NCBI GenBank assembly: GCA_013141125.1
Contig: JABFRO010000002.1
Coordinates: 372,001-436,000 of the forward strand
Origin: Methylophilaceae bacterium
Lineage (GTDB): Bacteria > Pseudomonadota > Gammaproteobacteria > Burkholderiales > Methylophilaceae
Direction: 5' to 3'
Length of the DNA: 64,000 nucleotides
A program made the translations under genes and the position numbers. Below the pieces are notes generated by a model. That model saw nothing but the letters and a program-made list of their open reading frames with translations. It had not been told where the DNA came from and searched no databases. This document shows, in pieces, positions 8,911-17,874 of the stretch (the first letter of the stretch is position 1; each line of letters starts with the position of its first letter).

Positions 8911-8940
8911 GTTGGGCTTCCTGAAGTCAGCCCAACCTAC
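8911..8940. repeat. RAYT-associated REP, single half copy
   Basis: GTTGGGCTTCC to CAGCCCAACCTAC, equivalent to the right half of the 77-base units, lies three bases after the RAYT stop. With the two upstream units it brackets the transposase gene. Confidence 0.85.
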
Positions 8941-9026
8941 AGACTACAGACTTGCTCGTTTCGTTTGTTTCGTTTAATCTAAGCAAAAAAGCATAATATA
9001 AGCTTAATTATTAGAGGTGATAAACA

Positions 9027-9482
9027 ATGAACGCAATTCAAAATGTGGTGCATTTGCCCACAACACCAGAGATTGAGGCGGCTAAACAATCTAGCCGCAT
9101 GTTGAGTAAATATGCGGATGCAGATAGGGTGCAACTGACACTGCGTGCTAATAATGGTGCGCCTGAAGATTTGGTGTTGCCTGGTCAAGTGATGCAATTA
9201 TTATTAGATATTGTCTCGGAAATGGCAAAGGGCAATGCGATTAGCTTGGTGCCGATTCATCATGAGCTGAGCACACAAGAAGCAGCCAATTTGCTAAATG
9301 TGAGCCGTCCACATTTGGTCAGTTTATTAGAAAAAAATGAATTGCCACATCGTAAGGTTGGGGCGCATCGCCGTGTGTTGGCCAGTGATGTGTTGGCTTA
9401 TAAAGCATCATTGTTAGATAAGCGAAATAAAGCACTGGATGAGTTAACTGCAATGTCACAGGAGTTAGGAATGGGGTATTAA
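9027..9482 (+). CDS. Excisionase-family HTH protein, probable antitoxin of the PIN gene
   Basis: A protein of 151 residues whose C-terminal half carries a MerR/excisionase-type helix-turn-helix (LSTQEAANLLNVSRPHLVSLLEKNELPHRKVGAHRRVLASDVLAYK), the HTH_17 pattern. The N-terminal half (LTLRANNGAPEDLVLPGQVMQLLLDIV) is typical of antitoxins paired with PIN-domain proteins. It ends five bases before the PIN gene, so the two are almost certainly cotranscribed. It probably binds its own promoter and neutralises the PIN protein; this is inferred from pairing and domain type. RBS-like AGAGGTG lies upstream. Confidence 0.8.
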   Translation: MNAIQNVVHLPTTPEIEAAKQSSRMLSKYADADRVQLTLRANNGAPEDLVLPGQVMQLLLDIVSEMAKGNAISLVPIHHELSTQEAANLLNVSRPHLVSLLEKNELPHRKVGAHRRVLASDVLAYKASLLDKRNKALDELTAMSQELGMGY

Positions 9483-9487
9483 AACCA

Positions 9488-10054
9488 ATGGCGCGTTTTG
9501 CCGTTTTGTTTGATGCTTGTGTGCTTTACCCCGCACCATTGCGCGATAGTTTGATGCGCTTGGCAACCAGTGATTTGTTTAAAGCGCATTGGACAGACGC
9601 AATTCATGAAGAGTGGATAAACGCTTTGATGCGTGAGAATAAGCACCCACGTGATGCACTTGAACGTGCACGAGATTTAATGGACAGCCATGTGCCCGAT
9701 GCAAAGGTGGTCGGCTATGAATGTTTGGTGGAAGGGTTGACCTTACCAGACCCAAATGACCGCCATGTGTTGGCGGCGGCGATTAAGTGCAAAGCCGATG
9801 CGATTGTGACATTTAATCAAAAGGATTTTCCTGCTGATTATTTGCAAACGTTTCAGATAGAGGTGATTCACCCTGATGATTTTATTTATTATCAGATTGA
9901 TATGGCACCTGCGATTAGTTGCACAGCGTTTAGGGCTCAGCGCAATGCTTTGAAAAAGCCGCCAATGACAGTCGATGAGTTTTTAACTTGTTTGCAAAAG
10001 CAACAATTACCGCAAACTGTTTCGTTGCTGAAGAATTATTCTGGTTTTATTTAG
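9488..10054 (+). CDS. PIN-domain ribonuclease, probable toxin
   Basis: A protein of 188 residues with a PIN fold: FDACVLYP supplies the first catalytic aspartate (about residue 9). Acidic residues in IHEEWINAL, the DPNDRHVLAAAI motif and AIVTFNQKDFP supply the rest of the metal site. PIN toxins of the VapC group cut tRNA or rRNA; the substrate here is not predictable. It belongs to the PIN_3 type that pairs with excisionase-like HTH antitoxins, as the gene just upstream does. Five bases separate the pair. Longer than classical VapC (about 130 residues), with a C-terminal extension beyond residue 140. Confidence 0.82.
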   Translation: MARFAVLFDACVLYPAPLRDSLMRLATSDLFKAHWTDAIHEEWINALMRENKHPRDALERARDLMDSHVPDAKVVGYECLVEGLTLPDPNDRHVLAAAIKCKADAIVTFNQKDFPADYLQTFQIEVIHPDDFIYYQIDMAPAISCTAFRAQRNALKKPPMTVDEFLTCLQKQQLPQTVSLLKNYSGFI

Positions 10055-10081
10055 GATTAAAGAAATAAGTAAGGACGGCTA

Positions 10082-10486
10082 ATGTATTACCCGATTGCGA
10101 TCCATCAAGATAGAGACACTTCATACGGAGTCACTGTGCCTGATGTGCCTGGTTGCTTTTCATATGGCGATACCATTGAAGAGGCGATTTCAAATGCCAA
10201 AGAAGCGGTTGTTGGTCATATTGAAACCTTGTTAGAGCTTGGTGAGCCTGTGGATTTTAAAGCTTCTGCGATTGAGGTTTTAAAATCGCAAGAAGCATTT
10301 AAAGATGCTGCTTGGGGCTTTGTGGAGGTTGATTTGACAGAGTTAGATAGTAAACCAGAGCGAGTAAATATTAGCTTGCCAAAATTTGTGCTTCACCGCA
10401 TTGATCAATATGTGGCGAGTAAGCACGAAACCCGAAGCGGTTTTATTGCCAGAGTTGCGTTGTCTGCACTGGCGCACGAGCAATAA
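10082..10486 (+). CDS. hicB: HicB-family antitoxin without adjacent HicA
   Basis: A protein of 134 residues. The N-terminal HicB partial RNase H-like domain (YPIAIHQDRDTSYGVTVPDVPGCFSYGDTIEEA) is followed by a C-terminal ribbon-helix-helix (RVNISLPKFVLHRIDQYVASKHETRSGFIARVAL) that would bind DNA. HicB normally neutralises the small RNA-cleaving HicA encoded next to it. No hicA-like frame lies in the 27 bases upstream or in the 143 bases downstream, so this looks like an orphan. It may have been left by loss of hicA, or it may act as a regulator. A terminator follows eight bases after the stop. Confidence 0.85.
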   Translation: MYYPIAIHQDRDTSYGVTVPDVPGCFSYGDTIEEAISNAKEAVVGHIETLLELGEPVDFKASAIEVLKSQEAFKDAAWGFVEVDLTELDSKPERVNISLPKFVLHRIDQYVASKHETRSGFIARVALSALAHEQ

Positions 10487-10493
10487 ATCTTTC

Positions 10494-10518
10494 AAAGCCC
10501 CGTTGGGGCTTTTTCTTT
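10494..10518 (+). terminator. Rho-independent terminator after hicB
   Basis: AAAGCCCC, two loop bases, GGGGCTTTTTC: a GC-rich stem with a T run immediately after hicB. It separates transcription of the toxin-antitoxin genes from rhuM-fic and hsdR downstream. Confidence 0.8.
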
Positions 10519-10629
10519 ATCTACGGACTACGGACTGGACTATGGTAAAAGTAGTTGAAAGCAGGGCAGCACAGGCTGGGTTTATGAGGCGATTTAGCAA
10601 ACCATGTCAGATGGTGAAAGAATATAACC

Positions 10630-11643
10630 ATGATCGATAACAACAATAACCCGCAAATTGTTATCTATCAAGCTGAGGATGGTCAAACCCAAATTGATGT
10701 ACGTGTGGAAGACGACAGTGTTTGGCTGACGCAACGGCAAATGAGTGCGGTGTTTGATACTTCGCCTGAGAATGTTCTCATGCATTTAAAAAATATCTTT
10801 CGGGATGTGGAGTTAACTGAAAGTGCAACTACTAAGGATTTCTTAGCAGTTCAAACCGAAGGTAAAAGGCAAGTGGAACGTAGTTTAAAGCACTACAATC
10901 TGGATGCCATTATCTCGGTGGGGTATCGCGTAAGCACCAAACGTGCTGTTCAATTTCGGCAATGGGCAACAATGCGCCTGCGTGAATATTTGGTGCGGGG
11001 TTACACCTTGAACCAATCACGTTTCGACCAAAATGCGGCTGAGTTGCAGCAGGCCTTGGCTTTGATTCGCAAGGCGGCACGTTCGCCCGAACTGAGCGCA
11101 GAAGCCGGTAGCGGTCTGGTGGAGATTGTTAGCCGTTATACGCAAACTTTCCTGTGGTTGCAGCGTTATGATGAAGGTTTGTTAAATGAGCCAGCAGGTC
11201 AATCTGGCGGCATTTTGCCAACGGAGGCTGGGGCGATGCAATCTTTGCTTTCACTCAAACAGTCGCTGATCGAGCGTGGCGAGGCGAGCGATTTATTTGC
11301 TCAGCCTCGTGGTGATGGTTTGGGGGCGTTGTTGGGTAATTTGGATCAATCCGTATTTGGTGAAGCGGCTTATCCTACAGTGGAAAGCAAGGCAGCGCAT
11401 TTGCTCTATTTTGTGGTGAAAAATCATCCATTTTCAGACGGTAACAAGCGCAGCGGTGCGTTTTTGTTTGTGGATTTTCTGCATCGGAATGGTCGGTTGT
11501 TGAATGCAAATGGCGAAGCGGTGATTAACGATACCGGTCTGGCGGCTTTAACGCTGCTGGTTGCCGAATCTGACCCGAAACAAAAAGAAATACTGATACG
11601 CTTGATTATGAATATGCTGAGCGTTTCTGACAGCGTACTTTAA
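10630..11643 (+). CDS. RhuM-family / Fic-Doc fusion protein
   Basis: A protein of 337 residues with two parts. The N-terminal RhuM-like module (about 5-115: VWLTQRQMSAVFDTSPENVLMHLKNIF, then YNLDAIISVGYRVSTKRAVQFRQWA) is typical of virulence-associated RhuM proteins. The C-terminal Fic/Doc domain has the motif HPFSDGNKRSGAF at about 266-278. The histidine and the GNKR loop are intact, so nucleotidyl- or phosphotransferase activity is plausible. The target is unknown. Such genes are frequently seen between hsdS and hsdR in type I R-M loci. Here it sits eight bases before hsdR and is probably cotranscribed with it. Confidence 0.88.
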   Translation: MIDNNNNPQIVIYQAEDGQTQIDVRVEDDSVWLTQRQMSAVFDTSPENVLMHLKNIFRDVELTESATTKDFLAVQTEGKRQVERSLKHYNLDAIISVGYRVSTKRAVQFRQWATMRLREYLVRGYTLNQSRFDQNAAELQQALALIRKAARSPELSAEAGSGLVEIVSRYTQTFLWLQRYDEGLLNEPAGQSGGILPTEAGAMQSLLSLKQSLIERGEASDLFAQPRGDGLGALLGNLDQSVFGEAAYPTVESKAAHLLYFVVKNHPFSDGNKRSGAFLFVDFLHRNGRLLNANGEAVINDTGLAALTLLVAESDPKQKEILIRLIMNMLSVSDSVL

Positions 11644-11654
11644 AGGATACTTTG

Positions 11655-14600
11655 TTGCGTCATTTGAATGAAAAGGCCATTGAAGCATTCGCCATAGCCC
11701 GCTTGCAGGCTTTGGGTTATGAATATATTTACGGCCCTGATATTGCGCCGGATACGGCCAGTCCTGAGCGCGAGAGTTTTGCCGAGGTGTTGCTCAGCAA
11801 GCGATTACGCAAGGCCGTTGCCCGAATTAACCCAATGCTCCCATCTGCCGCTTTAGACGAGGCGATTAAAACCATTGGGCGCATCAGCTCCCCTGAGTTG
11901 TTTGCCAACAATGAGGCGTTTCACCGCTTGCTGACCGAGGGAGTGAATGTAAGTTATCTAAAGGACGGCAACACACGCGGTGATTTGGTTTGGCTGGTGG
12001 ATTTTGCTAACCCTGACAATAACGAATTTGTGGTGGTGAATCAGTTCACCATTATTGAAAACAACCAGAACAAGCGCCCCGACATTATTCTGTTTGTGAA
12101 CGGCTTGCCGTTGGTGGTGATCGAGATTAAAAATGCCGCCGATGAAAACGCCACCATCCTAAGCGCCTATCAGCAAATCAGCACTTACAAAGCGACGATT
12201 CCCAGTCTGTTTACTTATAATGGCTTTGTGATTGTCTCGGATGGCTTGGAGGCGAGGGCGGGCAGTATTTCGGCGGGCTTAAGCCGTTTTATGGCGTGGA
12301 AAAGTGCGGATGGAAAAGCAGATGCTTCACATCTGGTGAGCCAGCTGGAAACGCTGATTGATGGCATGTTGAATAAAGCCACGCTGTTGGATTTAATCCG
12401 TCACTTTATCGTGTTTGAAAAAACGTCTCGTGAGGATGCCAAATCCAAGCAAATCAGCATCAGCACGGTTAAAAAGCTGGCGGCGTATCACCAGTATTAT
12501 GCAGTGAATGCGGCGGTGATTTCGACGTTAAGAGCTTGCGCGGAAGCTTCGGGTATCGCGCAAACTCCGGCCAGTTATGGTTTGAGCGATGTACGCAGCC
12601 AACCGCAAGGTGACCGCAAAGCGGGCGTGGTGTGGCACACGCAAGGCAGTGGAAAATCGCTGAGCATGGTGTTTTATACGGGCAAGATTGTTTTGGCGCT
12701 GAATAATCCAACGATCGTGGTGATTACTGACCGTAATGATTTGGACGATCAGTTGTTTGATACTTTTGCGGCATCCAGCCAGTTGTTACGCCAGGAACCA
12801 AAACAGGTTGAGAATAGGGAGCAACTTAAAGAGCTTTTGAAGGTTGCATCTGGCGGTGTGATATTTACCACCATCCAGAAGTTTCAGCCGGAAGAAGGCA
12901 ATGTGTATGAAACCTTGTCGCAGCGCAGAAATATTATCGTCATTGCCGACGAGGCACACCGCACCCAATATGGCTTTAAAGCCAAAACCGTAGACGATAA
13001 AAACGCAGCGGGCGAAGTGATCGGGCAAAAGATTGTGTATGGCTTTGCCAAATATATGCGTGATGCGCTGCCGAATGCCACGTATTTAGGCTTTACCGGC
13101 ACGCCGATTGAAAGCACCGATGTCAACACGCCTGCGGTGTTTGGCAATTATGTGGATATTTACGATATTGCGCAGGCGGTGGAAGATGGCGCTACGGTGC
13201 GTATTTATTACGAAAGCCGTTTGGCAAAAGTGCAGCTTTCCGATGAAGGCCGTAAGCTGGTAGCGGAATTGGATGAAGAGCTGGAACAAGATGAACTCAA
13301 CGAAACGCAAAAGGCCAAAGCGCGCTGGACGCAGGTTGAAGCGCTTATTGGCAGCGAAAACCGTATTAAAAATATAGCGCAAGATATTGTGACGCACTTT
13401 GAACAGCGTCAGGAAGTGTTTGTCGGCAAGGGCATGATAGTTAGCATGTCGCGCCGTATCGCCGCCGCGCTGTATGCTGAAATCATCAAGCTCAAACCTG
13501 ATTGGCATTCGCATGATTTAAACAAAGGTGCGATTAAAGTCGTGATGACCGCTTCTTCCAGTGATGGCCCGCAACTTGCCAAACACCATACCACCAAGCA
13601 ACAACGCCGCAACCTTGCCGAGCGCATGAAAGACCCGGACGATGAATTAAAACTCGTCATCGTGCGCGATATGTGGCTGACCGGCTTTGACGCGCCCAGC
13701 ATGCATACGCTTTATATTGATAAGCCGATGAAAGGCCACAACCTGATGCAGGCCATTGCGCGAGTGAACCGTGTGTATGGTGACAAACCTGGCGGTTTGG
13801 TGGTGGATTATCTGGGCATTGCCGCTGATCTTAAACAAGCGCTGTCATTTTATTCGGATGCCGGCGGCAAGGGTGACCCAGCGCTGGCGCAGGAACAAGC
13901 GGTTAATTTGATGCTGGAAAAGCTGGAAGTGGTGGCGGATATGTATCATGGCTTTGCTTATGAAAATTACTTTGAGGCGGATACCTCGCGCAAGCTTTCA
14001 TTGATATTGGCGGCTGAAGAACATGTATTGGGTTTGGACGATGGTAAAAAGCGCTATCTCAATGAAGTAACCGCTTTGTCGCTGGCTTTTGCCATTGCTA
14101 TTCCGCATGAGCAAGCCCTGGATGTCAAAGACGAGGTGGCGTTTTTTCAGGCCGTTAAGGCGCGTTTGGCAAAATTTGAAAGTTCTGACAATGGCAGGAC
14201 GGATGTTGAAATTGAAACCACTATTCGCCAAGTTATCGACCAGGCCCTGGTTTCAGAGCAGGTGATTGATGTGTTTGATGCCGCAGGCATCAAGAAGCCG
14301 GATATTTCCATTTTAAGCGACGAGTTTTTGCAGGAACTTAAAAACCATGAGCATAAAAATATCGCGCTGGAAGTGCTGAAAAAACTGCTGAATGATGAGC
14401 TGAAAGTCCGTACTAAAAAGAATCTGGTGCAAAGCCGCAGCTTGATGGAAATGCTGGAAAATGCCATCAAAAAGTATCAGAACAAGGTACTCACTGCCGC
14501 CGAGGTGATGGACGAGCTGATACGTATCAGTAAAGAGATTGTGGCCTCGGATACGCAAGCCAAAAATCTGGGCTTGAGTGAATTTGAATATGCCTTTTAC

Positions 14601-14861
14601 ACCGCTGTTGCCAATAACGATAGTGCCAAACAGCTCATGCAACACGAGCAATTGCGCGAGCTGGCCGTTGTGCTCACACAGCGCGTGCGTGAAAATGCAA
14701 CTATAGATTGGACTATCAAGGAAAGCGTGAAAGCCAAACTCAAAGTGATTGTTAAACGCACATTAAGGCAATTTGGCTATCCGCCGGATATGCAATTATT
14801 GGCGACTGAAACGGTACTCAAGCAGGCTGAAATGATAGCCAACGAGCTTGCTACGCATTAG
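11655..14861 (+). CDS. hsdR: Type I restriction enzyme endonuclease/translocase subunit
   Basis: The motor and nuclease subunit, which translocates DNA in an ATP-dependent way and cleaves away from unmethylated sites. About 1068 residues, normal length. The N-terminal PD-(D/E)XK nuclease has [20 protein letters not shown] (about residues 150-170). The SF2 helicase core has Walker A (HTQGSGKS, about 329), DEAH in [11 protein letters not shown] (about 431) and FTGTPIE. A C-terminal helical domain binds HsdM. Two TTG codons are possible starts (11652, 11655); I prefer 11655 because AAAGGA lies seven bases upstream. Its 3' end overlaps the convergent trmB by 11 bases. Confidence 0.95.
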   Translation: MRHLNEKAIEAFAIARLQALGYEYIYGPDIAPDTASPERESFAEVLLSKRLRKAVARINPMLPSAALDEAIKTIGRISSPELFANNEAFHRLLTEGVNVSYLKDGNTRGDLVWLVDFANPDNNEFVVVNQFTIIENNQNKRPDIILFVNGLPLVVIEIKNAADENATILSAYQQISTYKATIPSLFTYNGFVIVSDGLEARAGSISAGLSRFMAWKSADGKADASHLVSQLETLIDGMLNKATLLDLIRHFIVFEKTSREDAKSKQISISTVKKLAAYHQYYAVNAAVISTLRACAEASGIAQTPASYGLSDVRSQPQGDRKAGVVWHTQGSGKSLSMVFYTGKIVLALNNPTIVVITDRNDLDDQLFDTFAASSQLLRQEPKQVENREQLKELLKVASGGVIFTTIQKFQPEEGNVYETLSQRRNIIVIADEAHRTQYGFKAKTVDDKNAAGEVIGQKIVYGFAKYMRDALPNATYLGFTGTPIESTDVNTPAVFGNYVDIYDIAQAVEDGATVRIYYESRLAKVQLSDEGRKLVAELDEELEQDELNETQKAKARWTQVEALIGSENRIKNIAQDIVTHFEQRQEVFVGKGMIVSMSRRIAAALYAEIIKLKPDWHSHDLNKGAIKVVMTASSSDGPQLAKHHTTKQQRRNLAERMKDPDDELKLVIVRDMWLTGFDAPSMHTLYIDKPMKGHNLMQAIARVNRVYGDKPGGLVVDYLGIAADLKQALSFYSDAGGKGDPALAQEQAVNLMLEKLEVVADMYHGFAYENYFEADTSRKLSLILAAEEHVLGLDDGKKRYLNEVTALSLAFAIAIPHEQALDVKDEVAFFQAVKARLAKFESSDNGRTDVEIETTIRQVIDQALVSEQVIDVFDAAGIKKPDISILSDEFLQELKNHEHKNIALEVLKKLLNDELKVRTKKNLVQSRSLMEMLENAIKKYQNKVLTAAEVMDELIRISKEIVASDTQAKNLGLSEFEYAFYTAVANNDSAKQLMQHEQLRELAVVLTQRVRENATIDWTIKESVKAKLKVIVKRTLRQFGYPPDMQLLATETVLKQAEMIANELATH

Positions 14862-15600
14862 TGTTGCGCAAAAAAATCAAATCCCAAACCCCGTGTCCCA
14901 GGCGTAAACCGCGATTCTCAAATTTGGTTAACGGCCGGTAATTTGGTCTTGGTGCATAATCAGCCACCGTATTTTCAAGTAAAGTCTCGGCGCGCAATAC
15001 TTCCAATATCCATTCGGCGTATTCCTGCCAATCGGTTGCCACATGAATATACGCCCCCGGTTTCATTTTTCCGCATAAGGCACGAATGAAAGCGGCTTGA
15101 ATCAGTCGCCGTTTGTGATGCTTGGTTTTATGCCAGGGATCAGGAAAGAAAATGTGGATGCCATCCAGGCTGGCATCCGGCAACATATGCTGGAGCACTT
15201 CCACTGCATCATTCTGAATGATGCGGCAATTGCCCAGTTGCTGGGTATCAATCAGCTTTAGCAAATTGCCCACACCCGGGCCGTGTACCTCTATCCCCAG
15301 ATAATCTAGTGCCGGATTATTCAAGGCAATATTGGCCGTGGTTTCGCCCATGCCGCAGCCTATTTCCAGAATGCGCGGTGCCTTGCGTCCGAATATGGCA
15401 TCAAAATCCAGTAGCTCAGTGGCATATTGAATACCAAATTGCGGGTATAGCGTTTCAATCGCCCGTGTTTGTCCCGGCGACATGCGGCCTTGGCGCAGCA
15501 CAAAGCTGCGAATAGGGCGTTGTTTTGCTTGTGCTGCGGGTTCGTCTTGCACGGGATGGTCTTGCAGACTTGGCGGTATTGGTTGTTTGGTATTTGGCAT
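14851..15600 (-). CDS. trmB: tRNA (guanine-46-N7)-methyltransferase
   Basis: Methylates G46 in the tRNA variable loop using SAM, in the cytosol. The 249 residues include the SAM motif [22 protein letters not shown], the family signature [19 protein letters not shown] and [14 protein letters not shown] short proline-rich N-terminal extension precedes the catalytic domain. It converges on hsdR: the last 11 bases, including the stop, lie within the end of hsdR. The gene therefore marks the right edge of the restriction island. Confidence 0.95.
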   Translation of the reverse strand: MPNTKQPIPPSLQDHPVQDEPAAQAKQRPIRSFVLRQGRMSPGQTRAIETLYPQFGIQYATELLDFDAIFGRKAPRILEIGCGMGETTANIALNNPALDYLGIEVHGPGVGNLLKLIDTQQLGNCRIIQNDAVEVLQHMLPDASLDGIHIFFPDPWHKTKHHKRRLIQAAFIRALCGKMKPGAYIHVATDWQEYAEWILEVLRAETLLENTVADYAPRPNYRPLTKFENRGLRLGHGVWDLIFLRNTNA

Positions 15601-15683
15601 GAAAGTGCATTTTGTTGGATTAAGCGGGAATTATACGCGGCTTGCAGCAACCTGGTTTTCCGGGGAACCGGTCGGATTCAAGT

Positions 15684-16859
15684 TTAGAGTGTGTGCCGTT
15701 TATCGCCTTGAGCGAAACCAAGCAAGGGGATGGCCACGTTTTTACCGAAGGCAATGGTCTTAAACAATTCTCCCATTTCATTAGGCGATAACAACTTTTG
15801 TGCCTGGGCAACCAGAGGCAAATACTTGGCCATATCCTCGGGTGAGTTTTGCGCCAGAATTTCGGTAATGCCGCAATTAATTAAAAATTGTGTTTGGTTG
15901 CAATAGCCCAGCAATAGCAAGCCATTAGCCAGGCCGATTTCTGCCAGACGGGTAAAATCTACGTGCGCAGTAATATCCTGCAAACCGGGATAGAAGAATG
16001 GATTGTCGTGGGCGTATTGGCGATAGTGGCACATTAAGGTACCCTGATGGCGTTGCGGATGATAATACTCGCGCTGTGAAAAGCCATAATCTATAAATAA
16101 TATAACGCCTGTTTGTAACATGGTCGCCAAGCTGGAGAGCAAGCCTGTGGCCGCCGGGCAGAATTCACTGGTATAACCTGGGGGCAGCGAGAGTGCATGA
16201 GCCAGATCGAACAAATGGCCGGAGGTTAGCGCTTGATCCGCCCAGATGAAATTCTGACCATCCCACGCCACACCGCGCTCATGAATGCTGGTTTCATACT
16301 GGCTGATAATATGCACCGGAATTGCATCCAGAATCTCGTTTCCCAGCACCAGACCGCTAAAAGTGGGCGGCAGGCTGTCCAGCCATTCTATGCGCTGCAT
16401 AAAATGTTCCGGTAGCGCTGCTTGCAGGGTCTCACGTTGCACTTGTTGCAGATGGGCGCTGACTTCCAGTATTTTGTAGCAGGCGGGGAATTTGCCCAGG
16501 TTTGTTAATTCGGTTAATAATCCGGCGGCCAAACGCCCGGTACCCGCTCCCAGTTCCAGAATTTGGTCTGACGAAGCTTGCAAAATCTGGGCAACTTGTC
16601 GTGCCAACGTTTGCGCGAACAGCGGTGAAATCTCCGGTGCTGTAACAAAATCACCAGCTGAACCGAACTTTGTGACGTTACTACTGTAATATCCAAGCTC
16701 AGGTGTGTATAACGCCAGGTGCATATAGCGTGCAAAGTTTATCCAGCCGCCAGCGCTGTCTATTTCAGATTGAATGTGTAGCGAAAGATGTTGGCTATGC
16801 TGCAAGGCATGGTTGTTGGGGGTCGGCAATAAAGTTTGGGGGGGCGATAATAAAGTCAT
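15684..16859 (-). CDS. MidA-like SAM-dependent protein methyltransferase (DUF185/COG1565)
   Basis: A protein of 391 residues. Signatures are the N-terminal INFARYMHLALYTPELGYYS with GDFVTAPEISPLFAQTLARQV, the SAM loop ILELGAGTGRLAAGLL, GLVLGNEILDAIPVHI and LFIDYGFSQREYYHPQRHQGTLMCHYRQ. It is the bacterial homologue of MidA/NDUFAF7, which in mitochondria methylates an arginine of complex I subunit NDUFS2. The bacterial substrate is not established. Encoded upstream of trmB in the same direction with an 83-base gap, and divergent from the pteridine reductase gene. Confidence 0.88.
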   Translation of the reverse strand: MTLLSPPQTLLPTPNNHALQHSQHLSLHIQSEIDSAGGWINFARYMHLALYTPELGYYSSNVTKFGSAGDFVTAPEISPLFAQTLARQVAQILQASSDQILELGAGTGRLAAGLLTELTNLGKFPACYKILEVSAHLQQVQRETLQAALPEHFMQRIEWLDSLPPTFSGLVLGNEILDAIPVHIISQYETSIHERGVAWDGQNFIWADQALTSGHLFDLAHALSLPPGYTSEFCPAATGLLSSLATMLQTGVILFIDYGFSQREYYHPQRHQGTLMCHYRQYAHDNPFFYPGLQDITAHVDFTRLAEIGLANGLLLLGYCNQTQFLINCGITEILAQNSPEDMAKYLPLVAQAQKLLSPNEMGELFKTIAFGKNVAIPLLGFAQGDKRHTL

Positions 16860-16924
16860 AGTGTACTAGTCAAGTTTAGGGTGAATTCGTATAATCGTTC
16901 GCGGTTAATTTCTGGGAGCAATAA

Positions 16925-17677
16925 GTGGGTTCAAGTTTGGAAAATCAAGTCGTTCTTATTACCGGTGGAGCCAAGCGGGTAGGTGCGTCTATTTGCCGCT
17001 TGTTACATGCCGGTGGTGCCAAGCTGATGATTCACTACCGTACTTCCGTGGTAGAAGCGCGGGCTTTGCAGGCCGAGCTAAATTTGCAGCGTGCTGATTC
17101 CGTGGCGATTATTCAGGGCGATTTACTGAATTTGGCCGTTTTGCCCAGTTTGGTAAAAAGTACCATTAAACATTTTGGTCGTCTGGATGTGCTGATTAAC
17201 AATGCTTCCAGTTACTATGCCACAGAAATCGGCAAAATCAAGCAGGAGCAATGGCAAGATTTAATTGGTGCCAACCTCAAAGCGCCGTTATTTCTGTCTC
17301 AAGCGGCGGCACCCGAGTTGCGCCGCCGCCGTGGATGCATCATTAACATCACCGATATGCATGTGGAGCGTCCCAAAAAAGGCTATATCGTTTACAGCGT
17401 GGCCAAGGCTGGGCTGGTAACGTTAACCAAATCGTTGGCGCAGGAGCTGGGGCCTGACGTTCGTGTCAATGCCGTGGCTCCCGGGCCGGTACTGTGGCCG
17501 GAAGATAACGCGCAGTTTGATGAAGTTTATCGTCAGCGTGTGATTTCACAAACCTTACTCAAACGCATAGGTGAAGGCGATGATGTCGCCAAAGCCGTGC
17601 GCTTTTTAATTCAGGATGCGCCTTTTATTACCGGTCAGGTGATTGCAGTAGATGGCGGTAGATCCGTAAACTTATAA
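16925..17677 (+). CDS. Pteridine reductase (short-chain dehydrogenase)
   Basis: A 250-residue SDR enzyme, likely NADPH-dependent reduction of dihydrobiopterin, dihydromonapterin or dihydrofolate. The cofactor loop reads TGGAKRVG; the TGxxxRxG variant is the hallmark of pteridine reductases, unlike the TGxxxGxG of classical SDRs. NNASSYYAT, the catalytic YSVAKAG and VNAVAPGPVLWPE follow. The start is a GTG preceded by GGGAGCA. It is the usual neighbour of ttcA in betaproteobacteria, here separated from it by a 188-base palindromic element. A FolM-like role is possible. Confidence 0.85.
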   Translation: MGSSLENQVVLITGGAKRVGASICRLLHAGGAKLMIHYRTSVVEARALQAELNLQRADSVAIIQGDLLNLAVLPSLVKSTIKHFGRLDVLINNASSYYATEIGKIKQEQWQDLIGANLKAPLFLSQAAAPELRRRRGCIINITDMHVERPKKGYIVYSVAKAGLVTLTKSLAQELGPDVRVNAVAPGPVLWPEDNAQFDEVYRQRVISQTLLKRIGEGDDVAKAVRFLIQDAPFITGQVIAVDGGRSVNL

Positions 17678-17678
17678 A

Positions 17679-17866
17679 GGGTACTTCTATTAATTCACAA
17701 TCGTCATTAAGCTGCGCTGCCCGTAAAAAATTATTGGCTACGACGTAACCTAAAGGTTACGTCCCCACTGAAACGGCGTTTTCCTTACATAGATCCCATA
17801 GGCTGCGTCATAATTTTTTGTGTCCGTCCTTGTCTAACTTAGAAACTTGAATTAATAGAAATACCC
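17679..17866. mobile_element. 188-base MITE-like element with 19-base terminal inverted repeats
   Basis: The ends are inverted repeats of 19 bases with one mismatch: GGGTACTTCTATTAATTCA at 17679-17697 and TGAATTAATAGAAATACCC at 17848-17866. Inside, AAAAAATTAT (17725-17734) is matched by its complement at 17810-17819. A perfect ten-base hairpin GACGTAACCT with its complement lies at 17742-17763. No coding potential. It fills nearly the whole gap between the pteridine reductase gene and ttcA. No clear target-site duplication is visible. Confidence 0.65.
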
Positions 17867-17874
17867 CAAACCAA

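Noticed and set aside
10542-10640. Small open frame of 32 codons before the RhuM-Fic gene
   Set aside because: It starts in the intergenic region, runs 11 bases into the next gene, has no clear ribosome binding site and no recognisable product.
17679-17866. Target-site duplication for the 188-base element
   Set aside because: Flanking bases do not give a convincing direct repeat, so no transposon family was assigned.
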